Source: Adiantum capillus-veneris (Eukaryota; Streptophyta; Polypodiopsida; Polypodiales; Pteridaceae). Taken from it: a stretch of DNA of 64,000 nt. The stretch lies in NCBI GenBank assembly GCA_014529385.2, contig CM043955.1:143975640-144039639 (forward strand), read 5' to 3'. The notes under the pieces were generated by a model that was given only the letters and a program-made list of their open reading frames with translations, searched no databases and had not been told where the DNA came from. A program made the position numbers and the translations under genes. This document shows positions 55,099 through 64,000 of the stretch, piece by piece (the first letter of the stretch is position 1; the number at the start of each line of letters is the position of its first letter).

Positions 55099-55577
55099 CT
55101 CTTAATAGGTAAGAAAATATGGATTTCTTACAATGTTGATGCTGCAAGTGTTTTGAGTAGGGTCAATTTTGATGCTTGTTGACGGTCCACTAGATTTGAT
55201 GGTACGTTTTTTCTCCACTCTTGACCTTCCTTGGGAGCCAAGGTAAGTGAACATGAGTAATCAATCACCATGATGCTGTCTTTCAAGAGAAGAGGCTGAA
55301 TTTTGTGGTTTTTTGATAGATCTGGGTAATATGGATGAGAAAAAATGAGACTAGGTGGTTAATTTTGGAATGGGAGTGTGTGTAGGAGACATGAGTTCAC
55401 CATGGTTTCTCTTATTCTTAAAGGTTGAGAAGAAGGTGAGTAGGGTGCAGAGAGGAGTGGTGAGAGAACACACACCTATATACAGTAAAAGGGTGAGGGT
55501 AACCACAGTGTTTGAGTGATTTGATAGGGTGAGGTAACTCGCTATGGAAATTACAGAGAGCCAAAAAACGGCTATCA
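55099..55577 (-). repeat. 3' LTR of element C, truncated (479 bp)
   Basis: Starts TGATAGCC after the polypurine tract and matches the 5' LTR of C up to ACTCTTAATAGG (63700 region). There it stops abruptly at element B coding sequence. Compared with LTR A it also lacks about 1 kb after TATATAGGTGTGTG, so the C-type LTR is internally shorter. Confidence 0.88.
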
Positions 55578-55592
55578 TTAGCCCTCCCCCAG
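55578..55592 (-). other. polypurine tract, element C
   Basis: TGGGGGAGGG then CTAA on the minus strand, adjacent to the LTR. Confidence 0.8.
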
Positions 55593-55605
55593 GATGATGG
55601 TATAT

Positions 55606-57320
55606 TCATGTACCATCATAAAGCATCTTTTCCCAAGAGAGTGCTTCAGAGTCCTTGACAAGCTCTTCATTGTTTGGCCCCTTGGAATTTTGGTTTGAGT
55701 TACACTCATGCTTCACGGAACAATACTTACATGAGATAGCTGCCTTTTGACAGATCTTTGGTAGATCCTTTGGTAGAAGGCGACTCAAATAAGGCTTCAA
55801 GCAATACCCATTTACTTTCCTGGAGTGCTCTTTCCCATTCAAGTCCATAAGTTGATAGTAACTTGAATTGAAAGCCTTCTTGACTATGTATGGCCCCTGC
55901 CATCTAGTTTCAAACTTGGCATCAAAACGATTATCGAGTCAATTGTCATACCTTAGCACAAGATCTCCTTCATTGATGCCTTTGTCCTTCAGTTTCTTGT
56001 CAAGCTTTTCCTTCGTCTGTGTGGCTTTCCTCTTGTAGCACTCGTATGCTGCTTCTCTTTTCCACTCAAGCTCAGCTAAGGTAAGAAGTCGATCCATCCA
56101 TCCTTCTTGATCATCTTGTGCTACTTTGCCATGAAGTCACATTGTTGGAATGTTGAGCTCAAACGGTTGTAAAGCCTCTTGACCATAGACCAAGTGAAAT
56201 GGTGTGAACTCCGTGGCTTCCCTATATGTGGTTCGATACGCCCACAAGGCACCATCCAAGAAGTCATCCCACAACTTTGTCTTGTTTTTCACCATCTTTC
56301 TAATGATGCCTGCAATGACACCATTAGCTTTTTCTACCAAACCATTTGATTGGGGATAGTAGGGTGTACTATGATGATGTAGAATGTGAAGTTCTTCACA
56401 GACTTCTGTGAGCAAGCCCTTTCTAAACCCTGGACCATTATCAAAAACAATCTCCAAAGGTGTGCTAAATCTACAACAAATGTGAGTGTAGACAAATTTG
56501 CTCACTGTCCTCTCATTTACCTTTGCCACACTTTGTGCTTCCACCCACCTAGTCATATAGTCTACAGCCACTAGAATGTAGAGTTTACCATTTTTTCTCC
56601 TAGGCAGAGGACCCATAGCATCAATGCCCCACTTTTCAAAGGGTCCATTTGCAATCACGATTTGCCTTGGACCATAAACCAATCTTCTATTCCCATTTAC
56701 CTGACAATTGTGACAACTTTTACACCAATGTTAGACATCCACATGCAGACTTGGCCAAACATACCCCGCAAGCAAAATCTTCTTCACAGTTAACTCTTGG
56801 GCAAAATGACCACCACATGCCTCTTCATGCAAACTTTTTAGAATGGCTGGAATCTCCTTGATAGTTGGTACTCTTCTGCACACTTGATCCTTCCCTCTTT
56901 GATAGAGGGATCCTTCTAGGAAAAGATACGCGCTTGCCTTCTTCATGAGTCTCCTCTTCTAAGCCTTCGTGAAGTCTTGTGGAAACTCACCCTCCAAAAT
57001 GTAGCTAATAATGGGAGTCAATGACTCCAATCCTTGGTATCTCAGTTGCTTGACAGTTGTTGCCACCATGATGACCTGCACTTCGCTATCAACACATGTA
57101 ACTACTTGTTGTGCAAGTAAATCGGCATCTTCATTCTGTTTCCTAGGAATATGATATAGTTGCACTTCTTCAAATTGATTAAACAATCTACGAATGGCAT
57201 GAACTTTTGTCCTTAGGCTTTCATTCTTGCATGCCCAAATGCCTAAAATTTTCTTCACAATGAGAGTGCATTCCCTTTTACCATGAGACGTTGTATACCT
57301 TGGCCAATGCATATCTTTAA
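55606..57320 (-). pseudogene. pol: element C pol 3' half: second RNase H end and integrase
   Basis: One frame (shifted from the RT frame by a small deletion near 57270-57320) with stops at about 56959, 56728, 56137 and 55943. The last acid of the second RNase H (NEDADLLAQQ), the integrase zinc finger (HEEACGGHFAQE) and the core acids (KWGIDAMGPL, FDNGPGF, GLVEKANG) are all recognisable. The end KMLYDGT and stop match A and D. Confidence 0.9.
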
Positions 57321-59156
57321 ACCATAAAGTAGTGTGTCGTATTTTGCTTCATTGTTGCTAGTTGAACCTGGTAGATTGACCTTCTCTTTCATGACCACCT
57401 CCCCACTTGGGTTGAGCAACACTAGCCCTCCCCTTGCTTTTCATGTGGCTCATCGAAAAGCTCCATCAAAGAACAAGGTAAAAGCATTAGGAATACTTTT
57501 AGGTGGTGGCAATGGTAGGGTCTTTACTTCAGGCACCTTAATCTCCTTCTCATGTACCCTATAAGTAAGGATCCCTTCCAATTGTGCACGCACACTATCT
57601 TCTACCTTGAAAGAGTATTGGAACTCTTGCAATTCCATAATCCACTTTGAGATCCTAGTGCTAAGATTCATTTGAGATGACACCCAAGGAAACAAATTTT
57701 CTGCAGTGAGAATTACAAAAGGTTTTGGTAGCAAGTAGGATCTAAACTTTCTCACCGCAAACATGAGAGAAAGCATCATGAGTTCTGCCTCCGTGTAGCC
57801 TCTCTCCAAAGCATTCATGACCCTACTAGCAAAGTAGATGGGTCGCATCCTTGTACTGTGGGGATCTTGTTGTAATAAAACTGCACCAATTGTTTCCTTC
57901 CCAGCACTAGAGCTAACAAAGAATGTGTACTCCCAACAAGGAGGCATGAGTGTTGGTAGCTCTGACAAAATGACTTTAATGTTACAAAAGTACTCTTCAA
58001 GCTCATAAGAACATGCAAATTCTACTTGTTGTGTCATCTTTTGCAAAGGATGAAGCAACTCCGAAGCTAAGTGAATAAAGCGTGACATATACTTCACCTT
58101 TTGAATGAATGAGATGACCTCTTTGAGATTCTTGGGTGATGGGAGCTCAATAAGAGCCTTTGCCTTTGAAGGATCCACCTCAATGCCTTTATAGGAAACC
58201 TTGTGACCAAGCAAGATCACTTCATCCTCACCTATGTGACACTTGTCAGGGTTGAGTTGACCTCCCATGTCATAGAGCTTCTTTAAACCTTCTTCTACCC
58301 TTTGTAGATGCAATGATTTTGAGCTATAAATGCAAAAATCATCAATAAAAACCCTAATGGACTTTCCAAAGAATTCTTGAAACACCATGTTCATGAAGCG
58401 TTGGAAAGTTGCAAGAGCATTTGTCAGTCCAAATGGCATGACTCTAAAAGGATAACAACCCCAAGGAGTGATGAAGGTTGTTTTCAATTGATCTTCCAAT
58501 GCAGTACCTATTTGAAAGTAACCCGAGAAGCCATCACACACAGTGTACTTCTCATGACCAGCTACCTCATTTAGTATCTCATCTTGAAATGGGAGGGGAA
58601 AGTGATCTCTTTTTGTTGCCTCATTGAGTGGACGATAATCCACACACACCCTCCACTTGCCATTTTTCTTAGGAGTGACAACAACGGGAGAGACCCACTC
58701 TGAATTCTCCACTGGATAAATGAAACCTGCTGCTAGAAGCTTTCTTACCTAAGTGAGTAAAGCCTGCTCCTTGATGACTCCTAGCCTTCGTAGCTTCTGA
58801 GCCTTAGGTATGGCCTCTGGTTTCAACTCAATTTTGTGTTGAACAGCATCTACTCCACGCACATCGGTGTAGTCTTTAGCAAAAATCCTAGGAAATTTCC
58901 TTAACACACCTTTGAGCTCCTCTCTGTCATCCTTTGTAAGTGTTGTAGATAACATACCTTCTAGCATTCTTTCATCTTTCACTTTTTGGTTCTCTCGGGA
59001 ACCTACCTCTTCCAAAACTGGGCAAGAGGTCTCTTGGTTGTTTGGCTTAAACCTTACCCCCACGACTTCAATGGAAGACTCCTCTTCAGTAATGATGTCG
59101 CTACTTTCTCCTTCTGAAGTGCTATCGGTCCAGCCTTCCTCTGTTTCACTTTGAGA
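57321..59156 (-). pseudogene. pol: element C pol 5' half: reverse transcriptase, RNase H
   Basis: RT region WVSPVVVTPKKNGKWRVCV, FSGYFQIG, FRVMPFGLTNA, FIDDFCIYS (active site about 58340). The first RNase H is degenerate as in A (FVSSSAGKETIG, LTAENLFPW). The second RNase H begins FFDGAFR at about 57450 and then hits two stops. A stop also lies at 58749-58751 where A has an open codon. The N-terminal part (58752-59156) links to the protease. Confidence 0.92.
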
Positions 59157-60176
59157 TTATTCTTCATGGAGCTCCTCTTGGTGTTGCTCCTTCATGTCAA
59201 AGACAACCTTCTTATGATTGTCATTCCTGCAAATTATCTTTCCACTCTCCCAATCCGGAAAAGCTCGCATTTTCATTAGCCATGGTCTTCCTAGGATAAA
59301 TGGGTAACCATTTCCTTTGGTAGACATGACATAGAAATCCACTTCCTTCTTAATGCCAAAGGCCTCCACAAAAACATTTTTACAAATGCCTACGCACCTA
59401 GCCTTGCTATTGTTTGCCATTTTCACTTTGACTTCAGGTGTCTCATGGATGTGCATGCCTAGTCTCTGCATGAGTCCCTCTGTCATGATGCAAATTTGTG
59501 CACCCCCATCCACTAGACCTTTCCTAACCAATCTTCCTGTGATGTAACAATCTAGAACTGGTGTAATATCCTCATTCATTTCAGCTTGTGAAATTTTTAC
59601 AACAGGCACACTCTCTTTTACCTTTCTCCTAGTGCTAACTGCCTTTGTTAAATCCCTCCTAACTTGTGGGCATAATGCAAGAAACTGAGGCCATGAGATA
59701 TCAGGACCCTTACCTCTCATGTCTTCCAAAAAGTTGTATGGAGCCATACCATATCCAAGAGGGAAGTCTTGGAGGTTGATACGACGTCGAGTCCTCTTGG
59801 TTTCCTTGGTCTCCTTTGCCTTCTTTTTTCGTCCATGATCACTTTGTGACGTGACTCCTTCTTTCTCCTTCCCTTTTCCACGGCCACGCTTAATGCCATT
59901 TGCTTCCATGTCAACCTCTTTTGAATTTGTCACCTCTACCACATGCACATTTGGGTCTGGCAAAGGTGGAACTCCTTCCACTCCTTGTGGCGGTGGTCTT
60001 GCTCCATTTGGCCTTTGTAGAAGCCGTGGTTGCTGACTAGTTCCTTCACCTGCATTCATCACTGGGTAATTCAAGTTAGGTCTCCCTGGATCCCCACGGG
60101 GCCAAGGACAATTATACATCCCATGTCCAAACTCTCTGCAATTCCAACATTGTAAGACTCTCCTAGGTCGTGGATC
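59157..60176 (-). pseudogene. element C zinc knuckle, linker and protease
   Basis: CWNCREFGHGMYNCPWP, a CCHC zinc knuckle, occurs at about 60110-60160 directly after the stop at 60177. A basic linker follows, then the retropepsin: RKGLVDGGAQICIM with DGG where DSG/DTG is usual (about 59504-59512), a middle region, and YPFILGRPWL. Ends at a TAA (59157-59159), after which the frame continues. The protease would cleave the polyprotein. Confidence 0.88.
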
Positions 60177-60884
60177 TCACTCTTCAGACTTCCTTGCTTG
60201 TCCTTTTGGACCTACATCTTGTGCAAGGTGAATTGACAGGCTACTTAAGGATTCATTTAACTTCTCGAATACTTCAGCTGTTACCTCAGGAAGCTCCCTA
60301 GATGTCGATTCTTGTGACTTACCTTTGGGTCTAAGACCTTCTATTGGAACCTCTCCCCTTAGGAACTTGAGTTTCCTATACTTCTTGGAAGCTCTAATTT
60401 CAGCTGCATCATAGGTGGTAGGTGCATCCGCCTCCACCTTTACCTTAAGATTAGGAAAGAGTCCAGCTATGAATCTCTCCTTCTTTAGAAATTATGCACC
60501 ATCACCAGGGTTATCAACATTTTGTATCCATAGAGCCCAAAGATGTAGAAACTCTTGCTTGTACAAGTAGTAGTCATCTAAATCTTTTTGCTTATGAGAA
60601 ACAATGTCTTGCCATAGTTTTTGAGTGTTTTGGGGATCAAAGAAGTATCTCTTGAAATGATTCAAAACTTTTGTGTAATTCCCCTTAACTTCCTCGGGCA
60701 AAGAGTCAAACCAAGTGCTAGCATCTTTCCTAAGGACCACCTCAAACATTTGTACGCGCTCTTGATCAGTTACTGTCCTCTTGATACGAAAAGACATCTT
60801 AAAATTTGCTAAAAATAATTATGCATCCTCTCCATGCTCTCCAAAGAAAAGAGGGTATCCGGACATTTGGCGTTGGCTTTCCAT
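60177..60884 (-). pseudogene. gag: element C gag (capsid part)
   Basis: The likely start is the ATG at 60884 (MESQRQMSGYPLFF). A stop at about 60820 breaks it, and the same frame resumes with FRIKRTVTDQERVQMFEVVL, STWFDSLPEEVK, FKRYFFDPQN, DDYYLYKQEFLHLW, a retrotransposon gag capsid pattern. Further stops lie at 60492-60494 and 60177-60179. It is in frame with the protease and RT, so gag-pro-pol was one frame. It starts about 110 bp after the last leader ORF. Confidence 0.85.
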
Positions 60885-60995
60885 TATTATAAAACATTAC
60901 AACACGAGTTTCAACAAGGGATACAATAGAAATTTAGAACCACTCGCCTACAAATGAAGAAGTAAGAAAGTACCACTCTAGGTTTTCTTCTTCAG

Positions 60996-61391
60996 CTATC
61001 CAAGCTTCAATGAGGTCTCAATTTGTTTGATCAAACAAAAGGGTAGACTATTTATGAGCTCTAAGAATGGTTGAAATTCTTCAAAGTTAAGGTGATATAC
61101 AGAAATATCTAAAACTTCATTTTCTGGATCTAGAAGAGCAACCACGTCCCAAGTAATGAATTGCACTTGCTCTACAATTCCCAATGCACAAGCGGTTTGT
61201 ATAAAAACTAGATCTTCATGCTCATCGAAGGTTGTGAGAAAGTAGCAATTGACTAGGAGCTCCTTTCCTTCGAGTTCCACATAGTCGGAATGAGGCAACC
61301 TTCTCACAATTTCATAAAGAACATCCTCCTCAAGTCCAATCAAGCTTGCAAGATTTAAAGACTCCACTTGTACTACAAAACTCCTGGACAA
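60996..61391 (-). CDS. leader ORF 4 of element C (131 aa), paralogue of leader ORF 3
   Basis: Intact from ATG to stop between the primer site and gag. Contains LEEDVLYEIVRRLPHSDYVE, FIQTACALGIVEQVQF and FEEFQPFLELINSLPF. These blocks appear in the same order and spacing in the ORF just upstream (61438-61992), so the pair arose by tandem duplication. The LP/RLPH segment faintly resembles an F-box, but the usual Trp is absent. Function unknown. The position matches the extra ORF1 that Ogre elements carry before gag. Confidence 0.55.
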   Translation of the reverse strand: MSRSFVVQVESLNLASLIGLEEDVLYEIVRRLPHSDYVELEGKELLVNCYFLTTFDEHEDLVFIQTACALGIVEQVQFITWDVVALLDPENEVLDISVYHLNFEEFQPFLELINSLPFCLIKQIETSLKLG

Positions 61392-61437
61392 AAACTCCTT
61401 AGGATTATGGTTAAATCATTCATAAGCATCAAGAGAT

Positions 61438-61992
61438 TTACAATGTCTCTATGAACAAAGTGTCATAGAAAGTAGAGAAGGATGAGAATTTATACAAAAT
61501 TGCAATCTTCTCTATGCTCTCTTTGTTAAGACAAGCCCTAAATAGCTCCCTATCTCCTTTGTTGAAAGTGAAAGGAAGACTATTAATAAGATGCAAATGA
61601 GGGAAAAATTCACCAAATGTGAGTCTATAAAGCATGAACTCTGGCCGCAAGTTTCCTGAAGAGTCTTCCTCAATGGTGAAATGCACTCGCCAAACACCAA
61701 ATTTCACTCTATTTACCAATCTTAGGGCACACACTATTTGGATGAATGTACGGTCTTCCTTAGTGCCCAACAGCAAAAGGAAAATGGAAACCACACGCAG
61801 GACCTTTTGTCTTAGCTTCACCACCCTCTTGTTATGAGGGAGACGCTTTACTACCTGCTCATGCAACTCAATCGGTAATAGAGCTAGATCTCTAAGGATT
61901 GAATTTTCACTGCACACACACTCCTTGTTAGAACAAATGATCTTTTTTTTGTTTTTGTAACAAACGTGGACAAAGAAAAATCCAACATACAC
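61438..61992 (-). CDS. leader ORF 3 of element C (184 aa)
   Basis: Intact frame starting MYVGFFFVHVCYKNKKK. Core blocks: LPIELHEQVVKRLPHNKRVV, FIQIVCALRLVNRVKFGVW and FGEFFPHLHLINSLPF, paralogous to leader ORF 4, plus a C-terminal extension of about 45 residues. Separated from ORF 4 by 46 bp and in another frame. A hydrophobic stretch near the N-terminus (VLRVVSIFLLLLG) could be a core helix or a membrane segment. No known family recognised. Confidence 0.55.
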   Translation of the reverse strand: MYVGFFFVHVCYKNKKKIICSNKECVCSENSILRDLALLPIELHEQVVKRLPHNKRVVKLRQKVLRVVSIFLLLLGTKEDRTFIQIVCALRLVNRVKFGVWRVHFTIEEDSSGNLRPEFMLYRLTFGEFFPHLHLINSLPFTFNKGDRELFRACLNKESIEKIAILYKFSSFSTFYDTLFIETL

Positions 61993-62018
61993 ACTATTTT
62001 GTTTGGTTGCACTTCATT

Positions 62019-62231
62019 TTAAAATAAAATGAACACATGTACATCAAAATAAGTGTGGTAGTTGATGAGAGGTAGAATGACAAGTTGTGGAGATGCAAGA
62101 ATTTCCCCTGTTCTTTCAGCCCCAAACATAAACACCATACGTTGCTGAAAATGTATCTTTCTATTGAGTGCAATATTTATCCTAATATGTGGTGTGAAGT
62201 AAAAAGGGAAAATTTTTGGGCCATTATCCAT
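62019..62231 (-). CDS. leader ORF 2 of element C (70 aa)
   Basis: Same length as leader ORF 1 and similar to it: the ends ILPLINYHTYFDVHVFILF and ILPLIRYDLSFDVYIFVLF align, as do FQQ/FQR and EILAS/EINAS. This points to tandem duplication. The counterpart in copy D has an in-frame stop and a frameshift. 26 bp separate it from ORF 3. Confidence 0.45.
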   Translation of the reverse strand: MDNGPKIFPFYFTPHIRINIALNRKIHFQQRMVFMFGAERTGEILASPQLVILPLINYHTYFDVHVFILF

Positions 62232-62252
62232 GCTCTATACATAACCTAATGC

Positions 62253-62465
62253 CTAAAATAGAACAAAGATATATACATCAAAACTAAGATCATACCTAAT
62301 GAGAGGCAAAATAAAAGGATTTACCGAAGCATTTATTTCGGCTAACCTAAGAGAACCTAAAATTCTACGAATTACGCGTTGAAATTGCAACTTAGTACTA
62401 ACAATTATGTGTACCTTTTGCCTTGCAATCGGAATGAAAGGATTATACAAATTCTCGTGACTCAT
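62253..62465 (-). CDS. leader ORF 1 of element C (70 aa), conserved in copy D
   Basis: Begins MSHENLYNPFIPIARQKVHI and ends FDVYIFVLF. The D copy (16280-16492) has the same start, stop and length with no indel, and more synonymous changes per site than replacements by eye. It starts about 55 bp after the primer-binding site. 21 bp separate it from ORF 2. Unknown function. Confidence 0.55.
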   Translation of the reverse strand: MSHENLYNPFIPIARQKVHIIVSTKLQFQRVIRRILGSLRLAEINASVNPFILPLIRYDLSFDVYIFVLF

Positions 62466-62519
62466 GCAAACTACTTGACTATTCTAAAGATTGATCCTAC
62501 ACAAAAAAATACACAAGTT

Positions 62520-62540
62520 GGTTCCTCCGTGGGGGCACCA
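62520..62540 (-). promoter_or_regulatory. primer-binding site, element C
   Basis: TGGTGCCCCCACGGAGGAAC on the minus strand, four bases after the LTR end. Shared in its first 12 bases with D (16543-16563). It resembles the TGGCGCCC start of sites used by several plant gypsy elements, but I cannot assign the tRNA. Confidence 0.7.
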
Positions 62541-62710
62541 ATTTGAGGCGGTCTGGGGCGGGCAACAAGAAGAGTGGCCTCTAAGCACTCTTCTAGGCTC
62601 CCTTGCTGCTCAATTGGGTTGGCGTTGAAAAAAAAAAACCAACAAACACACTCCCTAACCCTACACCAATTTGGGGCACCACCTAGTTTTGGATGCGAAC
62701 TAGGACGCGT

Positions 62711-62712
<2 letters not shown>

Positions 62713-62769
<57 letters not shown>
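62713..62769. repeat. (GA)n microsatellite in the C LTR
   Basis: Equivalent of the (CT)n tract of LTR A, shorter and with one interruption. Confidence 0.95.
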
Positions 62770-63433
62770 TAGTGCTCGGGTTGCTTTGAAATGTATCGGC
62801 AATGATCAAGCAAACACAATTTTATATGTAAGAAAGAGAAAGAAGGGGGAGGGGGTGCTTGTTGCATTAATACCTTCTTACAAATCTGTCATGACCAATC
62901 AAAGTGAGATTAGGTGTTCAACATAGCTTGAGTAAATTACATCACAACACATCACAACAAAAGCCACCCCAATCACTGCCTTAAGGCTAGGGGAGTCCTC
63001 TCCATCCTGTCGCCCTCTTACAGTATGTGGGATTTATGGCTAAATTGATGACAACACCCAGAGACAAGCTATCAAGAACTTTTTAAAAAAACACCAAGAC
63101 ACTTACACATCATTTTTGTCCATTACTTCACGTTGGAAGAGAGACAAAGTATGCAAGCTTAGTCCAAATCCACCCTCCTTGATTCAGCAAATATTGGGCT
63201 TACACTAGTAGGAGAAATGATAGATTTCCTATTCTCAATTGAATGATCACTCTCTCTCTTACAATGGCATAGAGTTCCCTTGCTAATCACCCCTATTACA
63301 ACACATACACATGCATAAGACAATGAGCTTCCACTCAAGAGCTCCTTCTAAAGAGGTTGAGCTTGGCTTCTCAAGCTATAGCATAGTGCTCTTGCTTATG
63401 GCTCCCCCCCCTTTTGTGCTAGCTACACCCTCC

Positions 63434-63440
63434 TTTTATA
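63434..63440 (-). promoter_or_regulatory. TATA box in the C 5' LTR
   Basis: TATAAAA followed by GGAGGG on the minus strand, same context as 5174-5180 in LTR A; the likely promoter for genomic RNA of this element. Confidence 0.6.
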
Positions 63441-64000
63441 GCAATTTTGAGGGCTAGGGTTACTCCTCTAACCATGGTTGGGTTAGATTTTTAGCACTCA
63501 TCTAATTTGTTTTGCTTGGAATTATCAAGAAGTTGGTGTGGATAGATGAAGAAGAGAGAGAGGAGAGAAGTGGAGGTGATAGGACTTTTCATAGTAGGTT
63601 AGTGTTAGTAAATTAGTAGAGTTAGTATTTTTATTGATTTACAAATGGAATTGGATATTTACAATGGGAGTATCCAAGTAGGATACAAATAAGGAAGAAA
63701 AAACTCTTAATAGGTAAGAAAATATGGATTTCTTACATTGTTGATGCTCCAAGTGTCTTGAGTAGGGTCAATTTTGACGCTTGTTGACGGTCCACTAGCT
63801 TTGATGGTACGTTTTTTCTCCACTCTTGACCTTCCTTGGGAGCCAAGGTAAGTGAACATGAGTAATCAATCACCATGATGCTGTCTTTCAAGAGAAGAGG
63901 CTGAATTTTGTGGTTTTTTTATAGATATGGGTAATATAGATGAGGAAAAATGAGACTAGGTGGTTAATTTTGGAATGGAAGTGTGTGTAGGAGACATGAG

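Larger units (their letters stand above)
55099..64000 (-). mobile_element. Tat-like Ty3/gypsy retrotransposon, element C (5' LTR runs off window)
   Basis: Minus-strand order from the right: 5' LTR (partial), primer-binding site, leader with four small ORFs, gag, protease, RT, degenerate RNase H, second RNase H, integrase, polypurine tract, truncated 3' LTR. gag to RT share one reading frame, giving about 1760 codons to the stop at 55606 after one frameshift in the second RNase H. Same family as A and D. Confidence 0.93.
62544..64000 (-). repeat. 5' LTR of element C (partial, at least 1457 bp)
   Basis: On the minus strand it ends GACCGCCTCA at 62544, identical to the LTR A end, and continues beyond the window. 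Contains a (CT)n tract (62713-62769) and the TATA box below. Similar to LTR A from about 4560 to 6086. Confidence 0.92.

Overview
This window is plant nuclear DNA made almost entirely of decayed, nested transposable elements; I see no intact host protein gene. The evidence is a set of Ty3/gypsy elements of Tat-like type (an extra RNase H domain between the classical RNase H and the integrase), two Ty1/copia elements primed by the initiator tRNA-Met signal TGGTATCAGAGC, an L1-type LINE, a Mutator-like MITE, a tRNA-like SINE head, and long (CT)n/(GA)n tracts. The plant lineage cannot be fixed from the sequence.

Layout. 1-6086: 3' part of Tat-like element A (+) with a 2.63-kb LTR. 6087-13205: an L1-type LINE (-) split by copia-1 (6920-11479, +). 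13206-14735: unassigned. 14736-16020: an LTR fragment of family A in + orientation. 16021-19914: LTR D of the same family (-), flanked by a primer-binding site and leader on one side and a pol 3' end on the other. About 19936-20144: ribosomal protein L4 pseudogene fragment. 20372-20808: MITE with a perfect 9-bp target duplication. 23531-28975: copia-2 (+), inserted into an LTR of family E. About 30440-36260: gypsy element E (+), also with two RNase H domains, followed by unknown ORFs (36546-37437). 38851-40002: an apparently exact 576-bp tandem duplication. 40339: a third tRNA-Met primer site beside a 142-bp (CT)n tract. 43986-46917: a broken unrecognised coding block (-). About 46990-55098: gypsy element B (-), with a candidate LTR carrying four GATCGCGATC-type palindromes. 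55099-64000: Tat-like element C (-), nearly complete; its 5' LTR runs off the window.

Elements A, C and D are one family. In C the order is LTR, primer-binding site, four small leader ORFs, then one-frame gag-protease-RT-RNaseH-aRNaseH-integrase, polypurine tract, LTR. The two observations I find most novel are this four-ORF leader, whose first ORF is conserved in frame between copies C and D, and in element B a second retropepsin domain downstream of the integrase in addition to the usual one upstream of RT.

Every element carries stops, frameshifts or catalytic substitutions. Element A is the least damaged, with one stop in about 1140 codons.
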